The notes beneath the pieces were generated by a model that searched no databases, was not told the DNA's origin, and was given only the letters and a program-made list of their open reading frames with translations. Of a stretch of 64,000 bases of DNA, positions 1 through 13,437 are shown in pieces (position 1 is the first letter of the stretch; each line of letters begins with the position of its first letter). Both the position numbers and the translations under genes were made by a program. The DNA lies in contig MPNW01000085.1 in assembly GCA_011800805.1 (NCBI GenBank), forward strand, positions 105,190 to 169,189. Reading direction: 5' to 3'. The DNA is from Hirudo medicinalis (taxonomy: Eukaryota; Annelida; Clitellata; Hirudinida; Hirudinidae).

Positions 1-1338
1 AAAATAATTCGAATTTAACAAGTATTAAGGAAATTATCCGATTTGTAAACACTCCAGTCTCAAATGAAATTGAGCCTAGCATAAAATGTTCCAAGCAACA
101 AATTTTGCAATCAAAAAGGTGCTCTTGAGCTTATCTGTAAAGTTTTATGAGCCACCCAAATAAATGAAAAGTTAGTTGAACATTTGGTGATTCAGCATCT
201 GCAAGCTTTTTGAAGTTTCCTATATTTACTTCGGAAAACAAGCAATTATTACGTTGTACTGCATCGAGGTTAAGCTCATTTTTTCTTTTGCTAAAAATTA
301 ACGATTATTGCAATTAATATCTGAAACTCTTCGTTAATTTATTGGATCTTGAAAAGACTTTGGAATGCTTTCCTCCGCTTGAGATAAGCTCATGAGATGT
401 TGAGATGTTGGAATGCAGACTCAGGATTTCATTTACACTGCAGTCTTGCATTCGTACATTTGCACACCGAATGACTTGGAAATCTTAGACTTCAATGATT
501 CCAATTATTTTCAAACATTGATTTCTAAATTCAAATCGATCTGATTGGAAAATGTCTTTAAATAGTTTTTAGTTTATACATAATTATACATTATATTATA
601 CATAATAATGTCTTTAGTTTCGCATCAGCAACGTAATTATTCAACCACAACCATTTCCTTAAAAATTTTCTGATAAGTTAAGAATATAAATATTCATGCG
701 AGTAAATAGAATATAAGTTTTCAATGAAAGCGGGGGGTCCTCTCAATTGAATGACTTCGAAGCGGATGTTCAGAAGAGAATCTAAAGCTTCTTGAATGCA
801 TAAAGGGGCTGAGTAATGTTTACAATTCATCCAAAGTTACATTAAGATTGATTATAAGTTACAAAACATGATTCGTCAGGTGTTGGATGGAAAAGCATCT
901 GCTCAACACCGGTTTATCAGTTGTTTGTAAACAATGGTTCAGACTGTAAAACTTGCCAACCGGTTTCACGCAGGGGTGGAACTGTGACGCCATAACGGTA
1001 GAAGGCAACCCTAGAGTGCTATAAAGCCCACATTTACGAAGTGATATGGGATGTTAAGTCTGAGACGTTTTTGGATTCTTGACAGCATTTTGAACAAGTA
1101 TTGAATTTGGTTATATTAATAGAAGAATATTGTTAACTTAATGGGGGTGATCATGAAGCTGCCCTAATACATAGTATCTGAAAGCGATCGATGACGATAA
1201 CGATTATGATAATGACGTTTACGATGATTATGACGATTACGATAACGACGGTGGTGACGACGATGATGATGACGATAACTATGATGATGACGACAAACGT
1301 TATCATGTTATGCAGGAGACTTCATCGACAAGAGTTGA
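1..1338. other. Upstream region of SLC13 gene 1, no gene seen
   Basis: No convincing exon was found on either strand. The stretch is AT-rich. From about 1188 to 1290 there is an imperfect GATGAC/GACGAT-type simple repeat that produces a spurious Thr/Met/Ile-rich frame. The SLC13 start codon lies about 50 bases after this repeat, so promoter and 5' UTR should lie here, but no clear TATA box was picked out. Confidence 0.6.
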
Positions 1339-3485
1339 ATGTCTACGAGGCGAACCAGGGATGTGCCTATTAAGTGGCAGTTATGGAGATACCGCAACAA
1401 CATTTTCGCCATCCTGACTCCCATCGTTTTCTCGCCTATCCTTTTCATTTATTCCTCTCCGGTTGGTTGATTGGCTGCTATTTTTGGAAGTGACGCTAGA
1501 CAATAAATAAGGCAAATGCTGTTATAATTGGACTATTGCTAACATTGGCTATTTATTTATTCATTTATTCGACCACTTTTGTAGTGGTTTCGTGGTAAAA
1601 ACATGATTAACACGACTGTTGTCCTGTTGATGCTACAGTATTACGTTATGTCATTATTAGCTCATTATATGTTAATTAATAACGATAATTATACCTTCTT
1701 AACATTAACTGAAATTATATTAACACATTATTACTATATTAACACGTCACTACAACAGAATTGTAACAGTTATTCATTGAAGCATCCGCGCGGTTAAAAG
1801 TGGTCGCTTCAATAATGGTTTTCCAATGAGTTTGTACGTTATTAATTCGCATTCTCCTGAATTAAATGTGAATTCGTAGTGAATGGTTACTGAATTAATG
1901 CACATCGAATGCCTTAGTAATGTAATAATTCACAAAATATTTGTTGTAATCTTAACTTTAATCTTTGCACCAAAAGGCAGCGAAATGTGCGTACGCCATT
2001 CTTGTCATGGCAGTTTACTGGATGTCAGAAGTGGTTCCAATGGCGGTCACAGCTCTCCTGCCCATTGTTTTCATGCCATGGTTCGGCATCATGGACTCAA
2101 GAGACGTCTGCCAACATTATCTCAAAGTGAGTCATCCCTATCGTGTTTATGAGGTTTTTAAATAAATAATTTTATCCATTGCTTCGTTAATTATATTATG
2201 TATGGCATGCAAGTAAGCTCGGTGAGTTGTGTTCCTGCATTCGATGGTAAATCAAAATCGCATTCGTAACTCAAGTCGTGCCATGTTAACGGTTCCATAT
2301 TAAGTTGTTGTAAGCTATTATTGTTTTAAGTTGCAAGTTAATGTTAAGCGCTCCTAAAGCTTGCGCTAAAAAAATAAAGCGGCAATCCAAGACGATCATT
2401 ACGTGTAACTGAGCTGAAACATCTCGTGGTACTTTAATGATATCCGCATGCTCTTTTTGTGGATATTTTGTTATAAATTGTTCATTGATCAAACATGAAT
2501 GATAGAGAGGTCCATTGATATTTGAGACATAATTCATGACAAACACCTGCACACTCTCAGCACAAATTCCTAATGCACTCCACGCATTAAAACAATTACC
2601 AACGATGTTTGCGTTCTTGGATCGACTGTTAACATTTACCAGGAAGTGGAAATAGTGGATTTATGGCGACGAACGTAAATAACTTTTTCATTTGTTGAAC
2701 AATTTTTAATTTTCCAGAATTAAATTTATGTATTTTTCTACTATAAGTTATATATTTCATGATTGTACTGCAGCATCTAATTATGCGCATATTTATGAAA
2801 TTTATTCGTCTTCAAAATGTTTATTTAAAATCCTTTATTGAGTCGAAAGAAATAACAAAATATATGTACAACTTATAGTAGAAAATACAATTTTATCTGC
2901 TCAAGGGTTCTAAGAGTCCATAGGGAATGACATCCTGCTGTCTGGACAACACCACATTTAGTAACCAGTTATGTGTCTGAGGGACGGAGAATGAATAGTA
3001 ATTCAGGTGTCAATGAAATAATGGCGAATCAATAATGAAGGGTTTGACCTTACGTTTGAAGGAAGATAAGTTCGATTGTTTGAATATGATAGGAATTTTT
3101 AAATATATTATTGGGTCCAAACATGGTTTGAAATGTAGTATGATGGATCTGGCAAAGGAGGGTTTGCGTCTTGGCATGGATCGCATAAGGATTTAATGGT
3201 GATGGCTTTACAAACAATTTATTAAATAAGCAAGGAAGACGATCAAGTTTGTGCATGAAAATACCATGGTGATAATTAATTTGATAGATTTTAAGAGAAA
3301 GGGTAAAGAGGAAAAGAAAATTAAGAGAAAATTTCTCATTAAGAGAAAGGAAAGAACTTTTTTGAAGAAAGGGTCAGTGAGAGTTGTGTGGTAAGTACCT
3401 AAATATCTTTTCTGGAGTTTAAGCAAGGGAAGTAGGTAAAATGAGTAATAAGATGCCAAAACCAGAATACAATAATTTAGAAATG

Positions 3486-3517
<32 letters not shown>

Positions 3518-6500
3518 AATTATTATTATTATTTAGGCTTTGATAAGGTTTCAGTTATCATTTGACATCCGCGAGCCTTGGATATGGATGCTTTTATGAG
3601 ATTTTGATATGGAGATTTGCTTATATTTTCAAATTCAAACGGTCTCACTTATAATAATAATAATAATAATAATAAATTACTAATTAATGTAATTAACTCT
3701 AGGATGCAAACATGTTGTTCTTCGGAGGTTTGGTGGTTGCAGTGGCAGTGGAGAAGTGGAATCTCCACAAGAGGGTGGCATTGAGGGTCCTCATGCTTGT
3801 GGGAGGAAAACCCTGCTGGTATTAATCTTTATTACTTTTCGTTAAAGTTCATTATTTTGATTCGATTCTTTGATTATTTGAATGCTTATTATGTTAAAGT
3901 GATTTTCATTTTGATTGGTTGTAAGTGATTTCATACACCGTTTCAAATACTTGGTTTTGTTTCGGTGAACTCCATTGTTTACTGCTGCCATGAAAATTCA
4001 ATGTTTGACGATCGTGAAATTGAATAGAATTTTAAAAAATATTTACGCCCACACAGGCCCTTCATCTCGATTCACGTCACGGTGTCTATTGCAATGTTCT
4101 ATTCGTGCGTATCTCCGTGCAGGCCTCTGTTCCTATCCATCTTATCGCCATTTTGTGCAAAAATAGTTGCTGAAGGCCACAACGACCTTTGCCTGCAGAG
4201 TAGTGCAGTCATTGGACATGGTTTTCAAATGACAATCATAAAATAATTAAAAAAAAATTCAAGGTTCTTTTATGACTGCTGCTGTTCGTTGAAAATCTGT
4301 CAATTTACGTATTAGATGTATTAAATTTGCAATTTAGATGTTGCATCCAATGATTCGCAAGACTTCGAAACTTCAAGAATTAAATCATTTGTTATAATAA
4401 GAGACCTGGTCTTCATTTTTGTTTCCTGGAAGTATCGTGAAGATGTAGCACTTTGAAGATATAAAATATGCTCAACGAATTATTTCCAGAGGATATTGAA
4501 CAGTCTATGATTATGATTATGATTATGATTACGCAACCATTGCTGTTAAGGTTTAATAACATGAAACCTTTTTGAAATATGGACGAAAATATCAAATGTT
4601 CTAAAAGTCCGAATGGCAAACAATAAAAGGCGTCATTGAAGTAATTCAATGAATGACGAAATTACTCAACGAAGAATGCACTTTAAAATTGCGTTTCAGG
4701 ATCATGTTCGGATTCATGAACGTGACAGCCTTCCTTTCCATGTGGTTGAGCAACACAGCCACCACCGCCATGATGATACCAATCGCTCATGCAGTCCTAA
4801 GAGAATTGGGTGAACATCGGAAGAGGGTCAGGGAGGCCTCCTACTCCAAACTTCCTTATCGTCCAGATGGTGAGTGCTTCTTTCTTTTGGAATGGATTTT
4901 TTAAAATCGAGTTTAAACATGAATTCAGCCTCATATTTTTTATGTGGACCAAAACGTAATTACCGACCATAAGAGTTATGAATTAGCCGAGAAAAAGTTG
5001 AGGAAATGGTTGGAATTTGAACAACCTTGAACTGCAGCAGCAATAGCAGTAAAGCACGGAATAGCTGAATTCCTGAGATATTCCTGCTCAGTTACTTCCT
5101 ATCTCTCCAATTTCCTCCTTAAAAGTTTTATTACTAATCGACTAAAAGGAAATTTACTGTCAAGATGGAAGAATTCGAGATGGAAGAATTTTTTTATTGA
5201 AATTTTTATTAAGGCGTAAACACTGATTGCACAGAGTAACAAAACATGTTTCACATCGCATCACAAGCAAATTTTCTAAATTATTTAATCCATTTAGATG
5301 TTTATTAATTGCATAATTATGAGAATATCATCCAAACTGTAATTTTCAAGCATTTTTTGTTGTTGAATGATCAACTTCCAATCATTTAATACTTCGCAAT
5401 GTTACAACAAAAATTCAATTTTATATCTCTTATTTAACAGGGGAACAGATTCCGATGGAAATTCAAATTACCAGGGAGGATTCAGATTCTGACTGCTCCG
5501 ATAACCCACCTCCAGAGTCCACAGGAGGGAGGTATGTTTTGCCTGCCATCCCCAAAAACGATAGTTGCATCATGGAGGATGATGATGATGCTTTGGGATT
5601 CCCAAAGAATGAAACCTGTTTGACCCTCATGGAGGTGGATTTTCCAATGATTGACGATGATTCTCCAATCACCTTCTCATCGACTCAAGACCGCAAGTCT
5701 CTATATTGCAACGTTATCACGGAAGCAGGTGAGGTGGTTGACAACCCCAATGCCAACCGCATCCAGCAAAAGCCCAAAAGAATCGGAAAAGTGACCATTC
5801 TTTCTCCATCTTCCTCTCAAACTTCGTTGGCTTCCAAAGACCATCACCTCGTTCCACCGAGCAGACAACTTCACTTTAAGCCACAACCTACCATTCCCGA
5901 ACAATCTCCAGGTTCACTTGAAGATGACGAAGAAAACGAGGAAGAGCACTCAAGAAAAAACCAAGTTGCTCAACTAAATAAGGAATCCAATGAATCAGCA
6001 CAACTTGCTCCAGAGGAAGATCACGTGATAGAAGGAAACCCCACGAGAGAGGAAGTAGAGGAATTGACAACGAAGAGTGAAGGTAATGCCTCGGATCAGG
6101 TAAGTCAGAGTAAACAGAATGAAACCAGACCAAGTTCAAGGACTTCAGTGTCCAGATCATCAACACCTGTTGATGTGCAACCAAGGGTAACAACTCCAGC
6201 ATTAGAAACTGCAGACTCCAGATCCTGCAATTCTAATGAGGTTGATGCTGATGGAAAAAGCATCAAATCTGGCGAAGAACAAGGATACGAAGTCAAGAGT
6301 CAAATTGAGGAAAATGAGGATGACATCAAGGATGATAAAGATTCCTCAGAAAATAATGAGAAAACACAACTCCTATCTTCGAAAGAGAATTTACGAGGTT
6401 CTACGTCGACACTTTCTGGTGCTCATCAGGATGCACCCGAGCATAAAGATCAACAAAGAAAGGGGGACTCTGTCAGACTGACTTTAGAGGAAACGAGAGA

Positions 6501-9500
6501 TTCACCTCTCAAGGGAGACGGTGAACAGAACAACACCACATCAAACGGACCCGTTTCCATCATTGTTGGCATGACAGAGGAGGAAGAAGAAAATTCTCCG
6601 AGACTCGCTGTAACATCGGATGCTGGACTGCCAAAGAACGAAAGTTCAGTCCTCCTTTTGACTGAGGCAGAGAAGAAAAGAAGACGTTATGTCAGCGCTG
6701 GGAACAAGTGAGGTTTCGTTTATTAATTGACAGATGCAGAAGCTAAATAATTTGTAATTTCATATTTTCTGTGACATCTCAAGTGCTTGATTGCATTCGT
6801 TGAAGCTAATGTTCTCATTTAAACGACGAAGCTTCTTAGANNNNNNNNNNNNNNNNNNNNNNNNNNNNNNNNNNNNNNNNNNNNNNNNNNNNNNNNNNNN
6901 NNNNNNNNNNNNNNNNNNNNNNNNNNNNNNNNNNNNNNNNNNNNNNNNNNNNNNNNNNNNNNNNNNNNNNNNNNNNNNNNNNNNNNNNNNNNNNNNNNNN
7001 NNNNNNNNNNNNNNNNNNNNNNNNNNNNNNNNNNNNNNNNNNNNNNNNNNNNNNNNNNNNNNNNNNNNNNNNNNNNNNNNNNNNNNNNNNNNNNNNNNNN
7101 NNNNNNNNNNNNNNNNNNNNNNNNNNNNNNNNNNNNNNNNNNTTTTTCTTCACCACTGCTCTGAGTTCATCAACATTGCGAACGTGAATATTTCATTGGA
7201 TGGAATGGAGTCACCATTCCACATTCAACATCGGATTAGGATATATCGGCCGCTAAGATTTCAAATGGTTCCGTTATTTCTCAAGCGTGGATACGAAAGA
7301 TGCTTAGACTTAGAAATTTTAGAAATCGAAACAGTTTTTAGCATTTACATTTACTACTTAATTTTTACGGAATTTCGCAAATATTTAGAAAATATAAACC
7401 AATAAAATTGAAACTTATGAAAATAAGATTTTATGGAAGGCACTCGGACTGAAATTCCACTTTAAAAAGTGAATTCCACTTCAATGTTTTCCTTTTAAAA
7501 GAAAACTGACGACTGTGACTTTAAATTGAATCCCGCGCAGACCAATCCGGTTGCTTTGAAAGTTTGACGCAAAATGCTTTCTGTCATCAGCTTGTAAATC
7601 ACATTACATTGATAATTTCCCAAGCCTCCAAAAACATGTTTTATATTAAAATTCATAAATCAATTTATTTGAAATTTAAACTTTAATGTGCTTAATTTAC
7701 AAATGGAGTTTTGAGGCACTTAATCCAATATAAACACTCTCACGTGTATTTAACAATTTATGGCGAGTCCGAGAAACATCTTTAAGAATTTGGATCATTA
7801 ACTTTAAGACATTGAGAGGCTTATTAGTAATAATTATTACTAATTACTAATTAATTTATGTAGTGCAATATAATTACTAATTAATTTATGTAGTGCAATA
7901 TAATTACTAATTAATTTATATAGTGCAATAATTTCTTGAAAGCACAGAATTATCTTATTGCTAATATCTTACTGTTTTAGTGAATATATTGAATGTCATT
8001 CTTAAGCAATCATCATGTGAAACATTTCCAAGCAGCTTAAATGTTATAAATTGCTCACATTGCATGACATTATTAAATTGTACAAACAATCGACAAAACA
8101 TTTCATTGGTTTAATTAACTCAACCAATTTGCATTAACTCACACAAACAAAACCCATCAGTAATTGAGCGATGAAGTACGTAGTTAATTCTTATTACAGC
8201 ACCACCCTGGGTTCGATGAGTGAGGACCAGGGCGACGGGGCTCCTAAAGACCCCCTCTTCAAGAAATTCGGTCGCGCCCTCAAGTTGAGCATCGCATATG
8301 CTGCCAACATCGGAGGTACTGCCACTCTGACGGGATCAGGACCCAACATCGTATTGAAGGGTCAAACAGACGAGTGAGTTATTTATTATATTTATGATTT
8401 TAAATAAATTAAATCAGTTATTTGTAACAATATTTGTGCTTTACATTAATTTGAAATTATGATTACAATGATGGATTTTAAACATTTCACATTCAATGCT
8501 TTATTGCTTCAGTTATTTCGCCATAAATATTTAGACTATTTTTTTTTAGCTTTTCTTGAAATCCGAAGTTACTTAATTCAAATGTTTTTTATGTTTTATT
8601 CCTTTTCAATCCATGCTTTTGTCTGAAATTTAATCCAAACACAATGACAAAAACATTGAGACTGAAGTAAATAATCCTTAATCCTTAACAATTACTTGCT
8701 GATGGCGTCACAGTGCTTCAACTTTGGCATCGATAAAATGTTGTCTATTTCCAGGATGTACGCAGGAAAAGCTGGAATTAACTTCAGTTCGTGGTTCGTC
8801 CTGGCCCTCCCAAACATGTACGTGGCCCTGCTGCTCAGCTGGCTCTGGTTGCTCATACTCTTCCTTGGTCCCAGGTGGCTGAACTTTTGACTTTTTCACT
8901 GTTGCCTTTCATTGACAACATTTCAATAGCATCAACATCATCACAGTCATCGTCATCACAAACATATGTTTGCGTTATGACTCGGCGCATAAACAAAAGT
9001 TTTATTGTAAAAACTAACAATAGTACAAACAATGCTAAACCCTGATGCTAAACCTTGCAAGTGCAACACGTGGTGGTGGAATAGAATTTAAAATTGAATG
9101 AAATGTATTTTGAATATCAACAAACTTGTATTTTAATTTGTTTATTTTACAAACCATTTTAAAGGTGGATTATTCGCTGACCAAGCAACAGTGCACCGAA
9201 TTGTATGTTTTAAGTGCATACAAATTGGCCTTCATATATTTTTGTATTTGTTTCAAGTGATTCAATAGTCATACAACTTTCAGTAAAAATGGAAATATCC
9301 AATATAATCCGATAATAATACATTAGTGATCTTAAAGAGTCGTGCAATCCGTTCCATTCCATCAGTTGTGATGATCGACTTTGTTTCTTGACAAATAGTT
9401 GAAATTCATTAACGTCCGGCATTGAAATGGCGTCAATAAATTCAGAAGAGAGTGAGGAAGGTTTGTAAATGATTTTTCCAGGCAGGCTTTTCGATCGACA

Positions 9501-12500
9501 AACACGAAGGAAGAAGAAAATACAAACGTCGAGAGCGTGTCTGACATCATAAGGAGGGAATACAGAAGACTTGGTTCCATAAGGTGATTGCAATTCCTTT
9601 TAAGTCGGTTGTTGCAGGATTAAGGTTCGAGCATCAGTCGTCACAGAAGGATTTTGCTCAACTTCTTAAATCAGAACATCGGGTAGGAGAATTAGTCCGA
9701 GAACATTGTGCACATTTTTGCCTTGTGGGAAATAAACTATAAACTCGTCTAAGTTGTTTTCTAAATAAGCCTTGATGGATTCAACAAATAGTTCATTTCC
9801 ACCCCCAGTTTTGCAGAAGTGGCTGTCTTGCTTCATTTCCTTGTGCTGGCTGGTCTCTGGTTGGCGAGAGATCCTGAGTTTGTACCTGGATGGGGTAGCC
9901 TCATGTCCAACAGGTGAGCGTTTAACGTTTAAGTGTTCCCAATCTTTCTTCTTTCCGTGATATTCGCAGTGCATACATTAAAAGAATAACTAGACAGAAT
10001 AATTTGAATGTAACGTGTTGAACGTTCACTACAATAGCGAAGTTTAAGTGAACCAAACAGATGATGTCTGATATTTGAGCAGCTTCAATTGATTCCAAGG
10101 TGATATGAACTGCTAACAAACATGATTCATTTGCCACGTGACTAATCCAAATGTTCATTGCTAAATTAACCGGCTAATTTATATTCATTCCCGGAAGAAA
10201 AATCTACGAATATTAATTAGCTAATTTGCATAAATTATGCTCAAGGCACAATCCATACGTGGAGGATTTTCTGTTATCCATTGTTCATTTCAAGATGGAA
10301 ATAATGTGGAGACCAATTAATTATGCATTGAAAGTTAATTAATTATTCAATTAAAGATGATGATTATTCATGGACTCAATTCCAATGCAGTTACGTCACA
10401 GATGCCAGTGTGGCCATCACCATCTCCACACTTCTCTTTATATTTCCTTCCAGTCTGCCGGAATTCTGCCAGTGGAAGAAGGGCGAACAAAGTAATTATT
10501 TGCTCATAATTAATTGTCATAATTATTTTTAAAATATAATGGATATAATATGATAGCATGTTCTTCAAAACCCTTAAATTCAGAATTCGTGAAGATGGTG
10601 GTGATGGTGATGATAATATTAGTGGTGGTGGTGATGATGACGATGACGAAGATGATGATGAAACATTTAGCCAATCGTGCAAATGAATAAATGTGACTAG
10701 TAATAACAATATTATTATTATTATTATTATTGTTGTTGTTGTTGTTGTTGTTGTTGTTATTATTACTATTGCCTCAATTTATTAATTATGATAATTATAA
10801 CCCAACAATCGCAAACAGGTGAATCTCCCTCGAATCACCACCACAAGTCTTCCACAGCTCTCTTGGACTGGCAAGTCGTCAACAAACAAATGCCATGGGG
10901 TGTTTTGCTGCTCCTTGGAGGAGGATTTGCTCTCGCTGATGGGTGCAAAGTGAGTGCCCGCTTATTTTCCTGAAGAGAGATTGCTTTCCTCCCCTCCAAT
11001 GGGGGATTTTTGTCTCTAAACAAAACATCTTTAACAGGATCGATGAATTCATTCCAATCTAAAGTCCTAATGAAATTTTCATTCTGAACTCTGTTCTTAC
11101 TCCATCTCATGAATATTTATAGATGTCTGGTCTGTCCACTCACATGGGCGAGTTGTTGATCAGCTTTCAACATCTTCCACCTTACCTCATTGTGGTCATC
11201 CTGTGCATAATCACCATCATCCTCACCACGTTCACCAGCAATGTGGCCACTGCCACCATTTTTATGCCAATCCTTGCTGAACTGGTGAGTGATTAATAAT
11301 AATAATAATGATGATGATGATGATGATGATGATGATGGTGATGGTGATGGTGATGGTGATGGTGACGACGACGACAATAATAATAACAATAACAGTAACA
11401 GTAGCAATATCAATATCAATAACAATAACAATAATAATAATAACAAAAACAACAACAACAATAATAATAATAATGATAATAACAATAGTTAATTTGTAAG
11501 GCGCCATGTGCTTAGCGTCAGAGGCCGTTATTGAACTGTGTCCAACAATTCAGTCATGCTTGCATTTTGATGTTTGAGCACATCGTGTGCAGCACATAAA
11601 GTTGAATTAAAGTTAAAATTGAACAAATAACGGACTTTATTGGTCGGTTTTAAACTTGCGTCCCTAACTTGTGGAGGGGATGGAATGTCATCATTTAACT
11701 TATAATAAATACGACTATTTTTTATGCGCTTCGAGTTGAGGTTCTTTGGAATTTGAATTTTCTGAGCTTCTCTTGTGCTCTGTTTTGGACACCAGACCAT
11801 TTAAAGTGACTGCATTTTGTTTGTTTCACAGCAAAATCTTTGGTAATGGAAGTGATTTGTGAACTATGACCTGTCCTTAAGACCACTCCTTTGCATTTAA
11901 AAGATTATAATCGCTTCACACGAATGCAATTCCGTATTGATTCTTTGTTGGCGACCCGTTGAAGTTTTTCTCGCTTTTTATTTGTGCAGTCTTTCTATTC
12001 AAAAGCAGGTTTTATGTGGTAAAAGCATTACATGCATAGCACGAAGCACATTCTTCCATGTCATCCGATGTTATGCAGTGTAATGCAATGTTATGCCATT
12101 TATCCAATAATGCAAACATTAATTGAATGGTTTACTTTTTCGTGCAACGATGAAACTGCTCAGCTCACTGAGTTGCAACTCAATTGGAAGCAATTGTTAA
12201 CGCCGATTCATCACCATCATCGCAGTGTGCAAGATAATTGAAAGCAGCTGTCGGAAATGCAAGAGTATGTACAAAACATCTGATGTGCTCTAAATGGGCT
12301 CCTATTGGGAATATTTACGAGGTCCTCCATTTGTACAACTGATCGATATCCAGGATTTCGTGGCACTCCGTCTGCGCACGCCCAGCATTCGTTCCTAACG
12401 CGCACTCTGACTCGCAGTGAAAAGATTCCCGTTTTAAGCCATAAATAAACTTGAGCACAACTTTTTTGTTGCACTTCTTGAGAATGCTGAAAGTGACTTT

Positions 12501-13437
12501 TATCAATTTCTTCTTTTCATTTCTGATTTCCACATCAGAGCATTCATTTTACTCGTCCGCCATGTTCATCCACAGGGATTTCTCAGTTTCGTCGAGCACA
12601 TCATCGTCATCATCATCATCATCATTAATTAAACAGCAAAGTAACTAATACGTTACAATTCAATAGGCCGAGTTGGTGCACGTCCACCCATTGTACCTGA
12701 TGCTTCCAGTCACCATCTCAGCATCCTTCGCGTTCATCCTCCCAGTTTCCACTCCTCCTAATGCCATCGTGTATGCTCACGGTGACATCAAGATTAGAGA
12801 CATGGTTTGTGATCCTTTTTTATTTGTCCATAAATCTCGTTTCAATTAAAGATTAAATAATTTTAATACGAACATCGATTAAAAGTTGACTGACTGAAGT
12901 AAAGTGCAGTTATTGGATTTTGTGCAACGAAATAATATTGAGGTTGATTTAACGTCGTTATTTAATGAAATGTAATATTTATTATTTTATTAATTTTATT
13001 TATTAATATTTATTTTTTTATAATATGTAACATACAGACAGAAAGCATACTTAATACTGTGCATTAATAGTATGCTCCACACTAATCGTGAAAGATGTGC
13101 TGTGCAATGTTGTGCATCGTGCGTTGTGCATTGTGCAGCATTGATAAAATAAACTCTGTTTATGCGATTTCATCGATACCACGTTTCTCTCTTTCAGGTC
13201 ATGGCTGGCATACCACTTACTGTTCTGTGTCTGGTGGTACTGCAAGTTGCCATCAATACATTGGGTTACGCCTATTTCGACCTCGGTTCCTTCCCTTCCT
13301 GGGCTTACCTGGGGAACGCCACATCGCCTAACTTGGGGACGCCCTCACAGTCTTCGCCCTTCAACAATTCGTCGTTAAATTCGACACTGGGTGATGATTC
13401 TACGATGTTCTACGAGGACTCGAAGGTTTTTGCGTAA
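1339..13437 (+). CDS. SLC13: SLC13-family sodium/carboxylate symporter with giant cytosolic insert (gene 1, 14 exons)
   Basis: Plasma-membrane Na+-coupled di/tricarboxylate transporter of the DASS (NaDC/NaCT/INDY) family. Proposed exons: 1339-1461, 1977-2126, 3703-3818, 4700-4869, 5441-6707, 8200-8373, 8755-8874, 9482-9583, 9809-9913, 10391-10491, 10819-10949, 11123-11284, 12667-12804, 13198-13437. They total 3099 nt (1032 residues plus stop), all phases match, and all introns are GT-AG. The ATG is preceded by an in-frame TGA. Family marks: EKWNLHKR, first SNT motif intact ([10 protein letters not shown]147-T149), second motif TSNVAT (S892-V894), [10 protein letters not shown] before the last helices. 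The family is usually about 550-620 residues; the excess is exon 5, roughly residues 187-608. The second intron of the TSNVAT region is absent in genes 2 and 3. A 302-N gap lies in intron 5. An AATAAA follows at 13707. Substrate within the family cannot be told from sequence. Confidence 0.9.
5441..6707 (+). other. Exon 5 of SLC13 gene 1: 420-residue acidic, low-complexity loop
   Basis: One 1267-nt exon encodes the loop between the first SNT hairpin and the conserved ALKLSIA segment. The corresponding exons of genes 2 and 3 are 192 and 186 nt. The encoded segment is rich in E, D, S, N, K and Q, has no hydrophobic stretch, and repeats a short motif: PKNDSC, PKNETC and near the end PKNESS. It ends [11 protein letters not shown] before the next helix. 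It starts after the conserved GAT-G codon split and ends at AA|GTGAGG, the same phase as in the paralogs, so it is an expansion of an existing exon and not a separate gene. It is probably intrinsically disordered and cytosolic; its function is unknown. Confidence 0.85.
6841..7142. other. Assembly gap of 302 N
   Basis: A run of N lies inside intron 5 of SLC13 gene 1. Flanking exons join in phase without it, so no coding sequence need be missing, although an alternative exon cannot be excluded. Frames reported across it are meaningless. Confidence 0.99.
7842..7931 (+). repeat. Three-copy 30-bp tandem repeat
   Basis: The unit is built on TAATTACTAATTAATTTATG followed by TAGTGCAATA, repeated three times in intron 5 of SLC13 gene 1. 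The third copy has one change (ATG to ATA). No coding or regulatory role is apparent. Confidence 0.85.
11293..11492. repeat. Compound trinucleotide microsatellite
   Basis: Blocks of (AAT)n, (GAT)n, (GGTGAT)n, (AAC)n and (AAT)n begin about ten bases after the 11284 splice donor of SLC13 gene 1. They give open frames in every register (poly-D/N, poly-M, poly-L/S), none of which is a gene. Confidence 0.95.

Noticed and set aside
6791..7405. Long frames across the N gap
   Set aside because: They consist mainly of unknown residues; the ends show no protein family.
11117..11507. Long poly-L, poly-I, poly-D/N and poly-M frames
   Set aside because: They are produced by the trinucleotide microsatellite. 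The real coding part is exon 11 of SLC13 gene 1 on + (11123-11284).
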